Shown: positions 13,190 through 25,670 of the stretch, piece by piece | How positions within the stretch are numbered: position 1 is the first letter of the stretch | How the letters are laid out: the number at the start of each line of letters is the position of its first letter | Assembly (NCBI RefSeq): GCF_030272615.1 | Contig: NC_081406.1 | Location: forward strand, 170,109,361 to 170,173,360 | Source: Cryptomeria japonica | Taxonomy: Eukaryota; Streptophyta; Pinopsida; Cupressales; Cupressaceae | DNA: 64,000 nucleotides | Direction of reading: 5' to 3' | The notes under the pieces: generated by a model | What the model saw: the letters and a program-made list of their open reading frames with translations, nothing else | Databases searched by the model: none | What the model was told of the DNA's origin: nothing | Made by a program: the position numbers and the translations under genes

Positions 13190-13240
13190 TTTTATAAATT
13201 TTTAATATAAACGCTTATTCATCAAAAAAATAAAATAATG
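13190..13240 (+). mobile_element. Probable LINE 3' end
   Basis: TTTTAATATAAACGCTTATTC followed by ATCAAAAAAATAAA is the kind of short A-rich 3' terminus left by plant L1-type LINEs. The body upstream is not recognisable. Confidence 0.45.
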
Positions 13241-13390
13241 TATAGCATCCAAAATAAAGGTGAATATACCTCTCAAATAAGTAGCAAAAAAGAAAACAAC
13301 AAAGATTAGGCTTTATCTTTAAAAAATATGAGGACTATAACAAATATGTAATTTCTATAACCCCCTTATATTAATTTTGTTTTTTCAAAG

Positions 13391-13530
13391 GCAAGGTAAA
13401 GGCTTTTGACTTAGAGCTATGAAGTGGTAAGGTCACAAACAAGGGACCAATGGGCCCTGAAAGTAGGGTTTGAACCTTGATGTCAAGAACAACAACACCA
13501 CAACTTAACCATCACACCATGCCACTATTG
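13391..13530 (-). mobile_element. tRNA-derived SINE remnant
   Basis: On the minus strand a box A-like GGCATGGTGTGATGGT (13507-13522) precedes a box B GGTTCAAACCC (13466-13476) at tRNA-like spacing. The arms do not form a plausible full tRNA cloverleaf, so a SINE head is preferred to a tRNA gene. Confidence 0.6.
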
Positions 13531-14690
13531 ACACATTTATATTAATTATTATTTAATTCTTAAAATTTCTAATTAATTTAAATTACTCTAATTTATTATA
13601 ACACTTTTAAATATATTCATATTGAAAATCTCTGTCTTAATATTTATTTAATGTATTATAAAATCCTTTAAATGAATCTTAAATCTAATCATAACAAAGA
13701 TCAAAGTTAAAGTTTTTGGGACATTCATACCATAGTAATAAACATCTCCTTGATTCCTACAAATTTATAGTAATTATATTTAAATGGAAATTAAAATCAA
13801 TATTTTGATCACTCTCCTATTCCTATCAATCAAAATTTATAAATCTTTATTTTTAAAATTTAAAAATCTCTATAAAAGGACTCTTTTTTTTTTCTTTTTC
13901 TTTTTTAATCAAAAAAAATTATATCATCCACAATATGCTTTTGCTATCTGATTTAGGAGTTCTAACCATCCCTGAAAACTCTTCAACTAAAACCAAAGAC
14001 TACCTGATTTTTACTCTTGATAGTACTACTAGCACTACTTCATCCTGATAATAGATCATAAAGGATAATCCAAAATGTTGATGCAAAAACTAACACAATT
14101 GAATCTCGAAACTATCTTCATGTATATCTATTCTACCAAAACGATCCAAAACTCACCTTTTATTATCAACTACAAACGCTTCAAATTTTTCCCTTCAAAA
14201 CGGTCTTAGAAATTTCAGCTACCAGAGCCTAAGCAAAATATTTCCCCGTCCCGAAGCAGTACTGCCATTATCATTGCGAAGATTCCTGTCAGGCTGTCAT
14301 TCCCTCACAGCTCTGTTCAGTCTTTTCCTGCAATCATTATCATGGACGTCAGTGGAAGGTCTGCAATTTCTTTGAAAAATGTGAAGTTTTTCGAAACTGA
14401 GTAGGTGCCTGAATAAGAAATTACCATTAGGTACTTATACATCACGACAACAAAACAGTCAAAATACCTTAGTTTTACTTGCAGTTGGGAAGCTTTTGTC
14501 ATAGGAAAAAGAAAGTTGATTTAAAAAAAGTTTCATCAATTGAACTGGAAAGCAAACGCTGAAACCCATGAGTTATTGAGCTTTCATCAATTGAACTGGA
14601 AAGCTCAGTAACATGCAGGTGAACTGTACTATTTTAAACAAAAATTATTGCAAGGCTACTTATTGGGTTTTAGAGCTTTCAGCTTTTATA
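13531..14690. other. Upstream region of the MYB gene
   Basis: AT-rich sequence without a supported gene. A 23-bp direct repeat lies at 14531-14553 and 14582-14604, just before the inferred promoter. Confidence 0.6.
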
Positions 14691-14695
14691 AAAGT

Positions 14696-14704
14696 TTACA
14701 TGAC
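14696..14704 (+). promoter_or_regulatory. Candidate TATA box of the MYB gene
   Basis: TTATAAAAG lies about 310 bp upstream of the MYB start codon on the same strand. With a start site some 30 bp downstream this gives a 5' leader of about 280 bp. It is a motif match only; no transcript evidence. Confidence 0.45.
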
Positions 14705-15008
14705 AAGGAATACTAGACAAGGAGGTAAGTTGCAGCAGTCGCCTTCAATTAAATGTTTTGTTTCCCTTTTGGGGGATTGTGGGTTCTCTCTGCCATCTCA
14801 TGACGCATGTAAAACAAGAGTTGTATAAAATATGACTTCTAATTTGATACGAGGGCCCTCCATGAGATCTGGGGTGATAAATGTTGTTGTGCCTTTAGTA
14901 AGTGAATTTCATTTGCAATTGAGTTGCTTCCAGGCCTATCTAGTTTTGAGATACTAGCTTTGGAAGATTTCTGGTTCATTTGTTCCTGGATTAGACTATA
15001 CTAAGGTA

Positions 15009-17243
15009 ATGGGACATAATGCACAAGATGGGCTTAAAAAAGGGCCATGGACACCAGAGGAAGATCTTGTCTTGTACAAGTTTATCCAAGAACATGGAGA
15101 AGGGCGCTGGCGTGCTGTCCCTAGCAAGACAGGTAGGATCAGCCTGAGCAGATTTGTAGCTTCTGGGTAATGTTCTAGAATACATCCTAGCCAACCCATT
15201 TCATGCAAATATAGATCCCTTTTTGTGAACAAGAGAATCCTATGCTTCATCATAGATTGCTCAAGTTTGTGCCTCTTGTAGTTTTAACCTTTGACAAAGC
15301 TTGTGGCCTTCCTTCTAACTTGAGCTATTTTTTCCTTCCTTTCTTATTTTTTAATTCTACCTTGGTCTGCAATTAATTCATTTATGTCTTTTAATTCTCT
15401 TTATAATAGATCAAAGAATGCTAAAAAAAAAAAAATTCACTGAATTAAATCCAAAAACCTCACTTATTAGGATATAGTTAATCGTCATTTCCTCTTTCTA
15501 TCATAGATCACAGTGTGAAATCTAAAACTATAATAAGCTGTAAGAGATCTAAAAATATCATAGAACTGTAAAAATCTCATGTTTATCGAATTTAACTATA
15601 ATCTGATTGTATATAGGTTTAAGGCGTTGTGGAAAGAGTTGCAGACTACGATGGTTGAATTACCTTAGTCCGAAGGTCAAGCGAGGTAACATTTCACCAG
15701 ATGAAGAAGAGCTTATAATAAGACTACATAAACTGCTTGGAAACAGGTAATGGAACATCACTTTTCACAGTTATGCGATCTAATTATTCTTTAGATCAGT
15801 CTAGACTCTAAATAGAAATGAAATCCCATCATAACAAGGGTGGATTTGTCATGTGGATTTGTCATGACATTACATAACTGTGAGAAGTGAATCTGACCCT
15901 GCCAATCATTTTTTGATTTTATTTTTATTTATCTTAAAAATTATTTAGATATTGGCTGATTCCCATATTTCAAAGGAGTCCAACCTTGTCAATCCACTTA
16001 TTTTTGAACACATGAATGTTTGTGAAAGTGATTATATTGTTTTTGAATTTGATTATGTCACCTTTTTATCATCAATAGATGAAATGCATATCTTTGTGCC
16101 AAATTAGTTTGTAAAACCTATAAACAATATTATTTCTATGGGCATCCAATTTTACGCTAATAGCTAGCTTCAACCCTTTTGGTTTAAGATGAAATGTAGG
16201 ATATACCAATCCACCCTGTGATCAAATTTCATTTCTATATATACCCAAAAAATTATGTAGATATTGGCCTTATAACCAGATTCCAAAGGAGTCCAACCTG
16301 GCCAATCCACTTATCCCTGAGCACATGAACGTTTGTGAAAGATGATATGCGTTGACTTTCAACATACCTTACGCCAACTTAGTTTGCCTATAAGACTTTA
16401 TTTATCTTAGGCTTGTTTTACTTTCTATGGACATCAAATTTTACAGTAAAAGCTCATAACCTCATAGCTAGCTTCAATTATTTTTGGTTTAAGATGAAAT
16501 TTAGGGTATATTTGACCATATGTGTGATGAAGCCTAATGTGTTTCTTTTCTGAATCTCATTTAAGCTTTTATAAACTTTGCATCTTGTGATGGATCTATC
16601 TAAGCAGTTACTGACTATGAAATTGAACTTCTATTATTGCAGGTGGTCATTAATTGCAGGGCGTATACCAGGCAGAACTGATAATGATATCAAGAACTAC
16701 TGGAATACCCATTTGAGCAAGAAATCTTCCAATGGATTTACTTCTGTTAAACAACATGCGCCTGTTGTAAAAGCAGTAGCTTCATGTAACAAGCCAAAAA
16801 GTGCTTACCAGGATGGTCACAATGTTGAAACTGTAGCTTACACAGAAAATTCTACTGCAATAGAAAACTTGGAGGGTTTCATGATAGGGGAACTGTCAAA
16901 TTCCTCAATTAAAAACATTCCCAGTTTGAACTACTTCCCATTGATGGGTATTGCAGGTGGAGAGATGGGTATCACAGCTTCCTCTACTCCTAATATGCCA
17001 GAGTATGTCTTCTCCTATTCTGATCTCTATCAGGATGGCTCTGGGTTGTACTCAAATAGTCACTGTCCTCTGTCATTTCCTGTGCAGTCTGAAACTTACT
17101 TGACAAATCAGAATTCAGAACTCTTACTTTCTTATCAGTGGTGGGACTCAAGGTTTGATATTGTGTCAGCATTCAACAATAATACCAATACCATGGATCT
17201 GGATGAATATGAATATGGAAACAAGCACCTATGCCTCAACTGA
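15009..17243 (+). CDS. R2R3-MYB transcription factor, three exons, 284 aa, bHLH-interacting type
   Basis: Exons are 15009-15132, 15617-15746 and 16643-17243, with GT...AG introns (CAG|GTAGG, TATAG|GT, CAG|GTAATG, TGCAG|G). The exon 2 length of 130 bp and the intron positions are classic for plant R2R3-MYB genes. R2 covers about residues 10-61 ([24 protein letters not shown]) and R3 about 63-112 ([20 protein letters not shown]). The regularly spaced Trp residues are kept (14, 34, 54 in R2; 86, 105 in R3, whose first Trp is Ile67 as is usual). E73-L74, R77, L81, L88 and R92 match the [DE]Lx2[RK]x3Lx6Lx3R signature for binding R-like bHLH partners, as in the TT2, C1 and PAP groups that control flavonoid pathways. 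The protein should act in the nucleus as a DNA-binding activator. The C-terminus is Ser/Asn-rich and acidic, and I see no diagnostic subgroup motif, so targets are not assigned. No internal stop: probably functional. Confidence 0.93.
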
Positions 17244-17358
17244 TCTGCTTTGGCCCTTGTTATTCTAAATCTAACTTGGCTACTTGTCAAGCTTAAGCTG
17301 CCCAAATAAGCTGATATGTTGTATTACTGTTTGATAGATATGTAGTATAAACATGGCA

Positions 17359-17364
17359 AATAAA
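17359..17364 (+). terminator. Candidate polyadenylation signal of the MYB gene
   Basis: AATAAA lies about 115 bp after the stop codon of the MYB gene; an AT-rich stretch follows. Confidence 0.5.
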
Positions 17365-17419
17365 AAAATTCATTGTCCATGATCACTGTATGTAAGTTTT
17401 ACGAAATATATTGAATGAA

Positions 17420-18660
17420 AAAAAAAAAGCGTGTAAGAAGGTTTGTTGTTTTAAGTCAAATCATTTTCTTGCGAAAAACAAACAATTGAAAAAAACAGAA
17501 ACTCCTCTTATTAAAGGAGAGAATGAACCTACTTTATGTACCTCAAGTTTTTAAATGGTATTATTATATTTTAAAATGGTGCATTGAATTTTTTTTTTAA
17601 ATAGCATGTTTTTTAATATGAATTAAGAGTTTAAAGTTAGTGTTTAAAGTTATAGGTATGGATTATATAGTCCAATCAATCACATCTTTGTTGAGTTGTC
17701 AAAAAAATCAGATAAAAGTTTATACACCAAAATATGTATTACTAATAATTTTATATATATCTTTATATGATTGTTTGTCTCTTTGCTTATGAAATGTTTA
17801 ATTATACATACATTGATTCTTTATTAAATATCTATTAATATTTATTTCTCAATCACTAATTTAACTTAAAGTCTAAATATACATTTATTGATTCTTTATT
17901 AAATTTCTATTAGTCAAAGAGGTTCTCATGCTTACCTAGCAAATTAAAAATGAATTTATGGACAAACCTCCATAAAAATATATACAACGCCATAATAACT
18001 ATTGATACAATTCATTACCAAATCCCTTCCCCTATTTTTCTTAACATCCAAATAATCGCACGATCTCAAATAACAATTTATAAAATAAAAAATTAAGCCA
18101 ACAGAACTTAAACTCTAGAACTTTCCTTCTTTTACAAAATCCAGAGACAACTCAAAACAAATGCCTATAGATTAATGTGAGCAATGGTGAATGCTCTCCC
18201 CTAAAAAGAAAACAATCTGAAAAAGCTTGTGACATGTACTCAAAGCTATTGACCAATTTCTTTACAATACAAGCAAATACCTAACAGAAATGAAAAACAT
18301 TATCTTGTTGCAAATTTTGTTAAAGGTTCTTTTTCATAAAACCTTAAAAAGACTCCTCACATTGTAGGGCACCCAATGCACTTACAATTAAAAACATTAA
18401 AATCACATCCTATAAACTATTTACATATAAATTGTGGTAACGATATTTAAATGAAATTGATGGATTGGATTTATATCATTTTTAAAAAAAAGTATTACTT
18501 TATGTTTTGTATTAAATTGGATTTTAGGAAGATTATTCAATTTTTAGGCATTATTTTAGCTTTTGCTTTTTATTTATATGATATTCTTTTTATTTTTAGT
18601 ATATGTGAAAATATAAATACAACTCTATACTTAAATTAATAATACTAAACTTTATAATTA
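17420..18660. other. Intergenic AT-rich sequence
   Basis: No gene, RNA or clear repeat was seen between the MYB gene and the LINE remnant. Small ORFs here are low-complexity. Confidence 0.6.
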
Positions 18661-18699
18661 AAATTTGCATAAGAATACCCTCAGTTCAGGGGGCTCAAT

Positions 18700-19140
18700 G
18701 AATCCATCATTTTGTCAATTCCTAAAAGGAAGGCATTTGGAAGGAAAATATGAGGGATGGTTAAAGGTGAACTTCGATGGTACATCTATAAGCAATCGAG
18801 AAGAGTGTGAAGTAAGATGCCTACTTTGTGACCACCAAGGAAGAATCATTACATCTAAATCTAAATATCTAGAAAAGGGGATGAATAACAAGGCTGAATT
18901 TCAAGAGGCCCTTATGGCTCTGCAATGTGCTTGAGAGCAAAAGGCAAACAAGATTCACTTGGAGGGCGACTTCCTTCTTACTATCAATTCTATCAAACAA
19001 GAATACACACAAAACTAGCGGTAGGCAAAATGGCTTCTGAGTAGTATAAGCCAGCCACATTTATAGGGAGGCGAGATGTGGTAGATGACTTAGTTCAGAA
19101 AGTGGCAAAGATGACCATTGTGCAAATGATGCAATCCTAA
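18700..19140 (+). pseudogene. LINE RNase H domain remnant
   Basis: One frame reads WLKVNFDGTSISN, then CDHQGRIITSKSKYL, NNKAEFQEALMALQCA and, after a stop, HLEGDFLLTINSIKQ. These correspond in order to the catalytic Asp, Glu and second Asp regions of RNase H domains at the end of plant L1-type LINE ORF2 proteins. In-frame stops and the absence of RT upstream mark it as a 5'-truncated dead copy. The minus-strand copy at 22650-22995 has the same domain. Confidence 0.8.
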
Positions 19141-19519
19141 TTATTGCAAGGCAATGTCGATATTCCTAGTGATACCAAGTGGAAAGGGAAGGATGACGAA
19201 AAACAATGCATAAATTATAAAATATGATGATCGAGTTGTGGCAAGACATAAGCATTTATGTTTTCATAATGGAGGTGTTGGGAGGTTCGAGACAGAAGCA
19301 TGTGTAATTTTAATCCCGACATACAAGGCAATATGGACATGGTTAAGATGGTTTGTGGAAAGAGATAGATGGCATTTTGGGGTGAAATAACAAAACCAGG
19401 GATGCTTAGGGTGCTTAAAAGACAAGCCACAAGTTGGTTGTCCATGTCATTGGAATGGTTCCTGGGGAGCATTCTCTAAGGTCGGACCAAGTTGGTTGTT
19501 CATGTCATTGAAATAATTT

Positions 19520-20390
19520 GTAAATCTTAACTAAGCCAACCACTAATCTTAGATTTACAAACTAATTCAACACAACAGCAATGAAGAATCTATCAAACAT
19601 GCAAATACTAATGAAATCAAATAACGCATACCTTTAGGATGTAGCTATTCTGACTCTAAAAACACAATACGTTTGCACGGAAAGTGCAAAACACGAAATT
19701 TAGTTGCACATTATACACTATTGATTTTGCAAGCTACGACTATGATTTTCCAAGCGATCAATAACACGATGTACGATTTGGTTGTTTTGGAGCTAGTTTA
19801 GCTTATGCCTACCTTTCACACATCCACCAAGCTTGTCTTTATTGTTCTCCTATCCTCCATGATCTTGTATTTGATAGTATTGCCCTCAAATTTGTGTTTC
19901 ACTTGTATAAGAGGTAATGAAAGAATGGAGTGTGGTTTCTTAATGATGTATGTTAGAATAATTTTAACATAATCTGGGTACTCCAATGATTGCTTGATTC
20001 TCCAAAATGGAAGGAAAAAACCTCTGCTATAAAAATCTTCAAGAGAATCAAGGGTTTATATTAAGAGGTGGGATTATGAATGGCCAAGATCACATAGATG
20101 AAAGAGACTCAATAGGATTTAAAAGGTGAAAGGTAGAAGCTAAGGGTGAATAGGATTGAGAGGTTAATTTGAAATGAAGGGATAAAATTGAGGGGTAGGT
20201 AATTTAGGGAGATATGTTGTCATGTGGATAAGAAGAAAAAGGTAAATAAATTAATTAAATAAATAAAAGTATTTATTTAATTAATAGAAGAAAGGTTTAA
20301 ATATTTATTTAATCTAGAAGAGAAGTGGAAACTGATTAAATAAATAATAAATATTTAATTAATTAAAGGATAATTTTAGATGTTTAGAAT
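19520..20390 (-). mobile_element. Old LTR related to the Tat element LTR
   Basis: The order of words follows the 765-bp LTR at 40331: CCTATCCTCCATGATCTTG, GAATGGAGTGTGG, AGGGATAAAATTGAGGGGTAG, and then the ATTTATTTAATTAATAGAAG-type AT block ending near AATTTTAGATGTTTA. Divergence is strong. It probably inserted in the LINE remnant that flanks it. The boundaries are approximate. Confidence 0.55.
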
Positions 20391-20629
20391 GTCAAGTGAG
20401 GTTTGTTGGTTTAATTGTGCATTTCTTATTTTTTGGTGAAAAACATATGTTGAAGCCATAAAGGTTGGACACTTTTTTGTAGAAGTATTTTTAATAGGTG
20501 TAAATATTGGAGTTAGAAATGATACCATTGGTAGTATAGGGCTATGCCACCATAGGGAAGTGCAGTAGGTGATAGTAGATGGGTTGGATAGTCATGGCTC
20601 AGTAGTCTGATAAGATTATATGGATAGAG

Positions 20630-20710
20630 ATACAATATGTAATATATTTTGATTCTAATACAAGGGTGCAACCCCCTTAGGTTGAGTTTCATCGATCAAA
20701 AAAATTATAT
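20630..20710 (+). mobile_element. LINE 3' end
   Basis: CAAGGGTGCAACCCCCTTAG followed by GTTGAGTTTCATCGATCAAAAAA resembles the 3' terminus of plant LINEs and is probably the tail of the RNase H remnant at 18700, separated by the inserted LTR. Confidence 0.5.
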
Positions 20711-20939
20711 AAGATTTTAAAAAAATAGATGTCTATTTTTTAGAATCATAATTTGTTTTTAATCATTTTAATATCTACAAAAAAATTGATAAGTTTTTAA
20801 TCATAAAATTTTAATTATTTAATCATAATTTTTACTATAATGTTTCTATTATATTATAATTAATTATAATATTTTTACTCATGTGAGAATTATAATTAAT
20901 ATTACATAAATATAATAAAAAATATAATCTTAAAGTACA

Positions 20940-21030
20940 ACTTGAGTTGGCCTAGTGGTGGAGAACATGTGCTCTTGAAAGAAAGGTCACAAGTTCAAAT
21001 CCCTGGTATGGGCCAGCACCCTTTGTATTA
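20940..21030 (+). mobile_element. tRNA-derived SINE head
   Basis: TGGCCTAGTGGTGG (20948-20961) matches box A and AGTTCAAATCCC (20991-21002) matches box B at a usual spacing. The text between and after them, including GGGCCAGCACCC, does not fold as a tRNA, so a SINE is preferred. Confidence 0.7.
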
Positions 21031-21249
21031 ATTTTAAACCTGCTTAAAAAAATAATTATTTTTGCAAAATGGCTTATTCACTTATGAAACAGATGTTAAT
21101 GATAAGTCATATCAATATAACTACCTATCTACCCATAATCCACAGTTGGATATATCAAAATTGCAACAACCTACCTATAGAGTTATCTTCAACACCCACT
21201 TGAAAAGTAGAAATTACAATCTATATTTAAAAGCAACAACAAAACACAA

Positions 21250-22330
21250 TTTTTAGGCCTTTCTTGCCTTCTTGTTTAAACACTGGCTCTGAGACCTCCT
21301 CAGCTCCCCACTTGTGTTTGCAAGTGTCTTCTATTGTCCTTTGCATGCTTCATGAATGGAGACCTCATCATATTCACTATCTAGAGCCTCTTCCACCCTT
21401 CTCACACACTTCATCACTTCTACCATAGCCACCACTGGGTATTCAAACCCACATTCAACATGGGTCGATCTTCTAGCAACTTCTTCCACATCTCTGGAGT
21501 CCTCCTCAATCCACTCTTGTTCACTTTCTGGCAGCACTAGAATCTTTGTCTCCATACTCTCCTCCTCACTATCACTTTCCACCAACATCCCCTCCATCTC
21601 CATGCACTCTTTGACCCATTCTTCTGGTGGAGGATGTAGAATGTTTGCTAGGCATTCTAGGAAAATCGGGCTCCTCTCAGTTCCCCCCTATGTTCTTGCA
21701 CTTTTTCTATTTCTATCATCCACACAAGTGGGAATTTTTGGACGTTGCCTTCACACCTACGGGTCATATAGTAATAAATTGTGGCATGTGCACCATCAGC
21801 TTCTTGTCAACATTGTCCAACACTGCATCATTCCCCCCCAAATAGGTATGTTTGAAAAACTTCTAGCACAATTTCTTCACACAAGCCTTGGTCACCTCGA
21901 GATATAATGCCATGGCAAAGAACATAGTCGTTATATCTATATTGAACCTGTATTTGTGGTATGCCCATAGAAAGTCTCTCCCAAGCACTTTCTTCATGGC
22001 ATGTAGTACCAAGGGATATCTTACAAACAAAACAAAGAGCAACCATTTGTCTATGAATTTTCCCAAAAGGACATCATCTGCTTGATGGACTCTAATATCA
22101 ATGGTGTTTCCATCTTTGCTCTCCTCCCATATGTCATATTTACCCTAGCAAAACAATGCTTGACTTCACCCCTCACTAGCATTTATCTATTCATTTGTCG
22201 CCTATCTTCATACTACATATCCTTGCAGACATATTATTTTGATGTTTAGTTTGTTTTTCACATAATGAGGCATTATTATCCTCTACATTCCTTGATGTGT
22301 GGCATACCTTTCGTGTCAAGAAAATAAGTG
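21250..22330 (-). other. Unrecognised remnant downstream of the minus-strand LINE
   Basis: Broken reading frames on the minus strand (for example 21331-21603, a very acidic 90-residue stretch, and 21828-22066) run in the same direction as the LINE at 22.6-26.7 kb. I recognise no domain. It may be LINE 3' sequence or another repeat. Confidence 0.35.
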
Positions 22331-22649
22331 TTGCCACCTCAGATGTCTTGTGCTCACTATCCCATCAATCGTCTTGATAAGGCAACATGTGATATCATCA
22401 ATCATTATCCTACCCTCTTCTTTTTCCATTTGATGATAGTACTAAATGCCCAATACTACATTCAGCCAATTCTTGCCATTTGTCCCCCCATTGCATGCTT
22501 TGGGAGCTATTTGGTCTTGAAGCTCATGTCTAACATAGCAATCTCTAATTATACAGTATGCAGAGTCGATTTGAGATTCATTTTCAATCTAGTGCTACTT
22601 GTTCTACTTATAACTCCTATCAATGTGGTGCATCTACCAGCATTGCTCC

Positions 22650-22995
22650 TTGTGCATCTGATGTGTCTTTGTCCAATCTATCTGTCACATCCAAACATGT
22701 GCATAAATCTTAACCATTTTTTTCAATTTCCAATTTGGCATATTGTATTGTCTGATTATATTGATCATGACCAACAAGTCTCCTTCAAGATGTATCTTCA
22801 TGACTTTGATGTCTAGGTGCATCTATAAACCTGCGAGCACAACCCTAAATTCAATAGTATTACTGATAGTTTTTCCTATGTGGATTGATCTTTCTATAAT
22901 TATTTGTCCTTCCTGATTCCTTTCCACACACTTGATTAGGCCTAGATTACCTCTAGGGGCTCCGTCGAAATTGATTTTTATCCATCCCTACTCAT
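22650..22995 (-). pseudogene. LINE ORF2, RNase H domain
   Basis: The minus strand reads GWIKINFDGAPRGN, ERNQEGQIIIERSIHIG, NTIEFRVVLAGL and IHLEGDLLVMINIIRQ, the ordered blocks of an RNase H fold. It lies 3' of the RT and zinc-knuckle region of the same LINE, the arrangement known in plant L1 elements that carry RNase H. Confidence 0.85.
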
Positions 22996-23106
22996 GAACC
23001 AACCAATGTACATGCCTTCTCTTGGATTTCTATTATTTTATTCCTTTGTAGCTCCATCAACTCTCGATACTTTGAGGTCGTCAAAGATTTTGAGCATCTC
23101 ATCATC

Positions 23107-23500
23107 CTAGTTTGTGAAAGCATTGGTTTTAATTATTTTTGCCTTGACTGCATTGTTGACTAATTCAATTACTACTCCTTCAATTTCTTGGCATATATGC
23201 ATGGGGTTCATTTGCAATCCTTGAAAAATTTGTCTGTTCCTTTCTTTCCACAATTCCCGCACAATTTTTGAGGGAATTACTTTCCATAAGCACTCAAATA
23301 AGCTCTTTGTATTGATGATCGACCACATGTTAAACCAATCCACAATGTCATTGTGTATTGAGCATTGGAGATTTAGTTTAGTCTTGAAAATTTGCCAGCA
23401 TTCACTCACAAATTTGTAGTTGAGAAGAATTTGGTTAGTTGTTTCACACTCCCTCTGGCATAGCACACACCTACCTAGCCCATAGATCCCATCTTTTATA
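23107..23500 (-). pseudogene. LINE ORF2, zinc-binding RT-associated domain (zf-RVT)
   Basis: The frame contains LCQRECETTNQILLNYKFVSECW, then LWKVIPSKIVRELWKERNRQIF. This is the C...C-E-x-x-x-H...C-W and W-x-x-R-N-x-x-F pattern that follows RT in plant LINEs, with some Cys/His positions lost. Confidence 0.8.
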
Positions 23501-23672
23501 GTCTATTTTTTGTCAAAATATTCCTTTGTAGGGTTGTCCATGTGAAAACTTTGGCCTTGGATAGGATGCATCTATTCCATATCAGGTTGATTGTCCAATT
23601 TTATTTAGCAATTATTTCTTCTTTCAATCTATATCCCAAGCTTAGTTTGTAGCTTTCAGTGCTTAACCCACA

Positions 23673-25640
23673 TCATCGAATGACATCTTCCTCATTTGAT
23701 GGCATGAACTGCCTTTTTCTTAGTAATTCCATTAACACTACCTTATGATCCTTTGGGGTATTGATCTCTTGCAGGGGCTTCCACTCCCATGTTGGACTCC
23801 CATTATGTTCAATCATTCTCCCATAATCACTAATATTTTTTCCCCATTTCCTGATGGTCTCAATCTTGATTATAAACAAATTGGCAACATCTTTCAAAGT
23901 CTTTTCCTTTTCCCATGAGTCTTACCAGAATGAAGCCTTTCTTCAATTTCTAACCTCCCATATGACATGGTGAGATACAATATCTATGCATTCCAAAATG
24001 TAATTCCAAATAGAAGACCCCTCGAGCAGGTTTCTTGTCAAAATCCTAGTGTTTTCATTTGAGTCTTAAATATTTCCTTCAAAGAATTTGGACCCATCTT
24101 TGATGTCCACTTGCATATATGGTCCAGACTAACTTAGGCCCCATAGAAAGGCTCATTATTTTCAACTATCTCAATCCTATTCCCCTAGCATCCTCCAAGG
24201 AACAAACCTTATCCCATGCTACCAGTAAAAACTTATTTTGGTCTCTAATCCCACTCCAAAAGAATTGTCTCATGATCTGATTTAGTGTATCTTCTACCGC
24301 TTTGGGAAGTTTCATGCATGACATTGAATATACTAGTAAACTGATAATGTTTCCGTGATCATAAAAATTTTCCCTATTCATGTCAACCACTTCCCTTGCC
24401 AAGCCTCCATCTTTCTTTTGCATTTATTAATTAGACTCTCCCAATAGCATGTTCTGTTTATTCTTGCAAATAGAGGCATCCCGAGGAATTTTCTAGGGAA
24501 GGTTGCTACTCTGAGACCAAGAACATTTGCTATATCCCTCTGCAATTCTAGTTGCATGTTTAGGAAAAACCCCTGTGACTTCCTCCAATTGATGATATAT
24601 CCCAAAGCCTTGCAATATTTGTCTAGAAAAAGTTTTATGGTTCTTGCCTCTGTACGACTTGCATCTCCAAACATAATGGTGTCATTTGCAAATTGTTGGT
24701 GATAAATGAAGTCAATCCCTTCTACAACCTCCATCCCTTTCCAATCTCTTATCTCCCTTAACTATTTGATCCCTCTTCCCATAGATTCAACCATTATTAT
24801 GAATAGGAAGGGTGAAAGGGGGTCCCCTTGCCTTAATCCCCTTGTTGCCTTATTCCCCTTGTAGATGGAAAGAAAATGCATATCGCATCATTGATTAAAA
24901 TGGAGAACTTCGATGCATTAATACAACTCTCTATCCATCTAACCCAATCTGTACTAAATCCAAATCAACTTAGCACCTCTAATAGAAAAAATTTGTCCAC
25001 CAAATCATAAGCTTTCAGGATGTCTTCCTTGCAGTGTTTATTACTTCACGAGCAATGATTATTCCTTTCATAATCAATCTCCCTAGGGATAATCCACTTT
25101 TCTCCTCTGATATTATGTGTTTAAACAATGTTCTCAATCTATTTGCAAATATCTTATGATTTTTCCATGTTGCATAAAGCTATGGGCCTAAATTTATTCA
25201 TACTCTACACCTCTTTAATCTTAGGTATGAGAGCCAAGAAGGTGTGATTTAATGTGCCAAGCATGACCTTATTTTTGCTTGATTTCTCTACCATAACTAC
25301 TATATCCTCCCCCACGATGTCCTAAAAGTGTTAAAAGAAGCTATCCAGAAAACCATCCAGTCTTGGAGATTTGTTTGGATTGAACTAAAAGACTACACTT
25401 TTAGCTTCCTCTCTAGTGATTTCTTTATATAAAACCTTGTTATTCTCTTCTATTATTATAGCTAGAATTGCATTGAGTATCTCCTCCCTCTCCTCTTGGT
25501 GTACTTTCATTTTTTTGTTGAGTATGTCTTCAATGAATCTGACTGCTTCACTATTTACTTCTTCTATGGAGTCTACCATGCTATTGTCTTGCCTCCTTAT
25601 TTATGTAACTCTTTTATTGTTTATATTTGCTAGTGTTGTA
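23673..25640 (-). pseudogene. LINE ORF2, reverse transcriptase region
   Basis: The best-preserved part is 24378-24734, with HQQFANDTIMFG (family FADDTxxF; the second residue of the pair is Asn here), then LDKYCKALGYIINWRKS and FPRKFLGMPLF. Further 3', 24166-24423 contains LPKAVEDTLNQIMRQFFWSG, which is the thumb-side text of plant LINE RT. The 5' part (25385-25579) has EAVRFIEDILNKK and EEAKSVVF. Frameshifts and stops are frequent, and the FANDT change affects a catalytic position, so this copy is dead. Confidence 0.85.
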
Positions 25641-25670
25641 TTATGGAAGAACTTTGTGTTTCTATCTCCT

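Noticed and set aside
13391-13530. Genuine tRNA gene
   Set aside because: Boxes A and B are present but the acceptor and anticodon arms do not pair; a SINE remnant fits better. The same reasoning applies at 20940-21030.
18665-18934. Host RNase H gene
   Set aside because: The frame is short and broken, and matches the LINE-type RNase H also found at 22650-22995.
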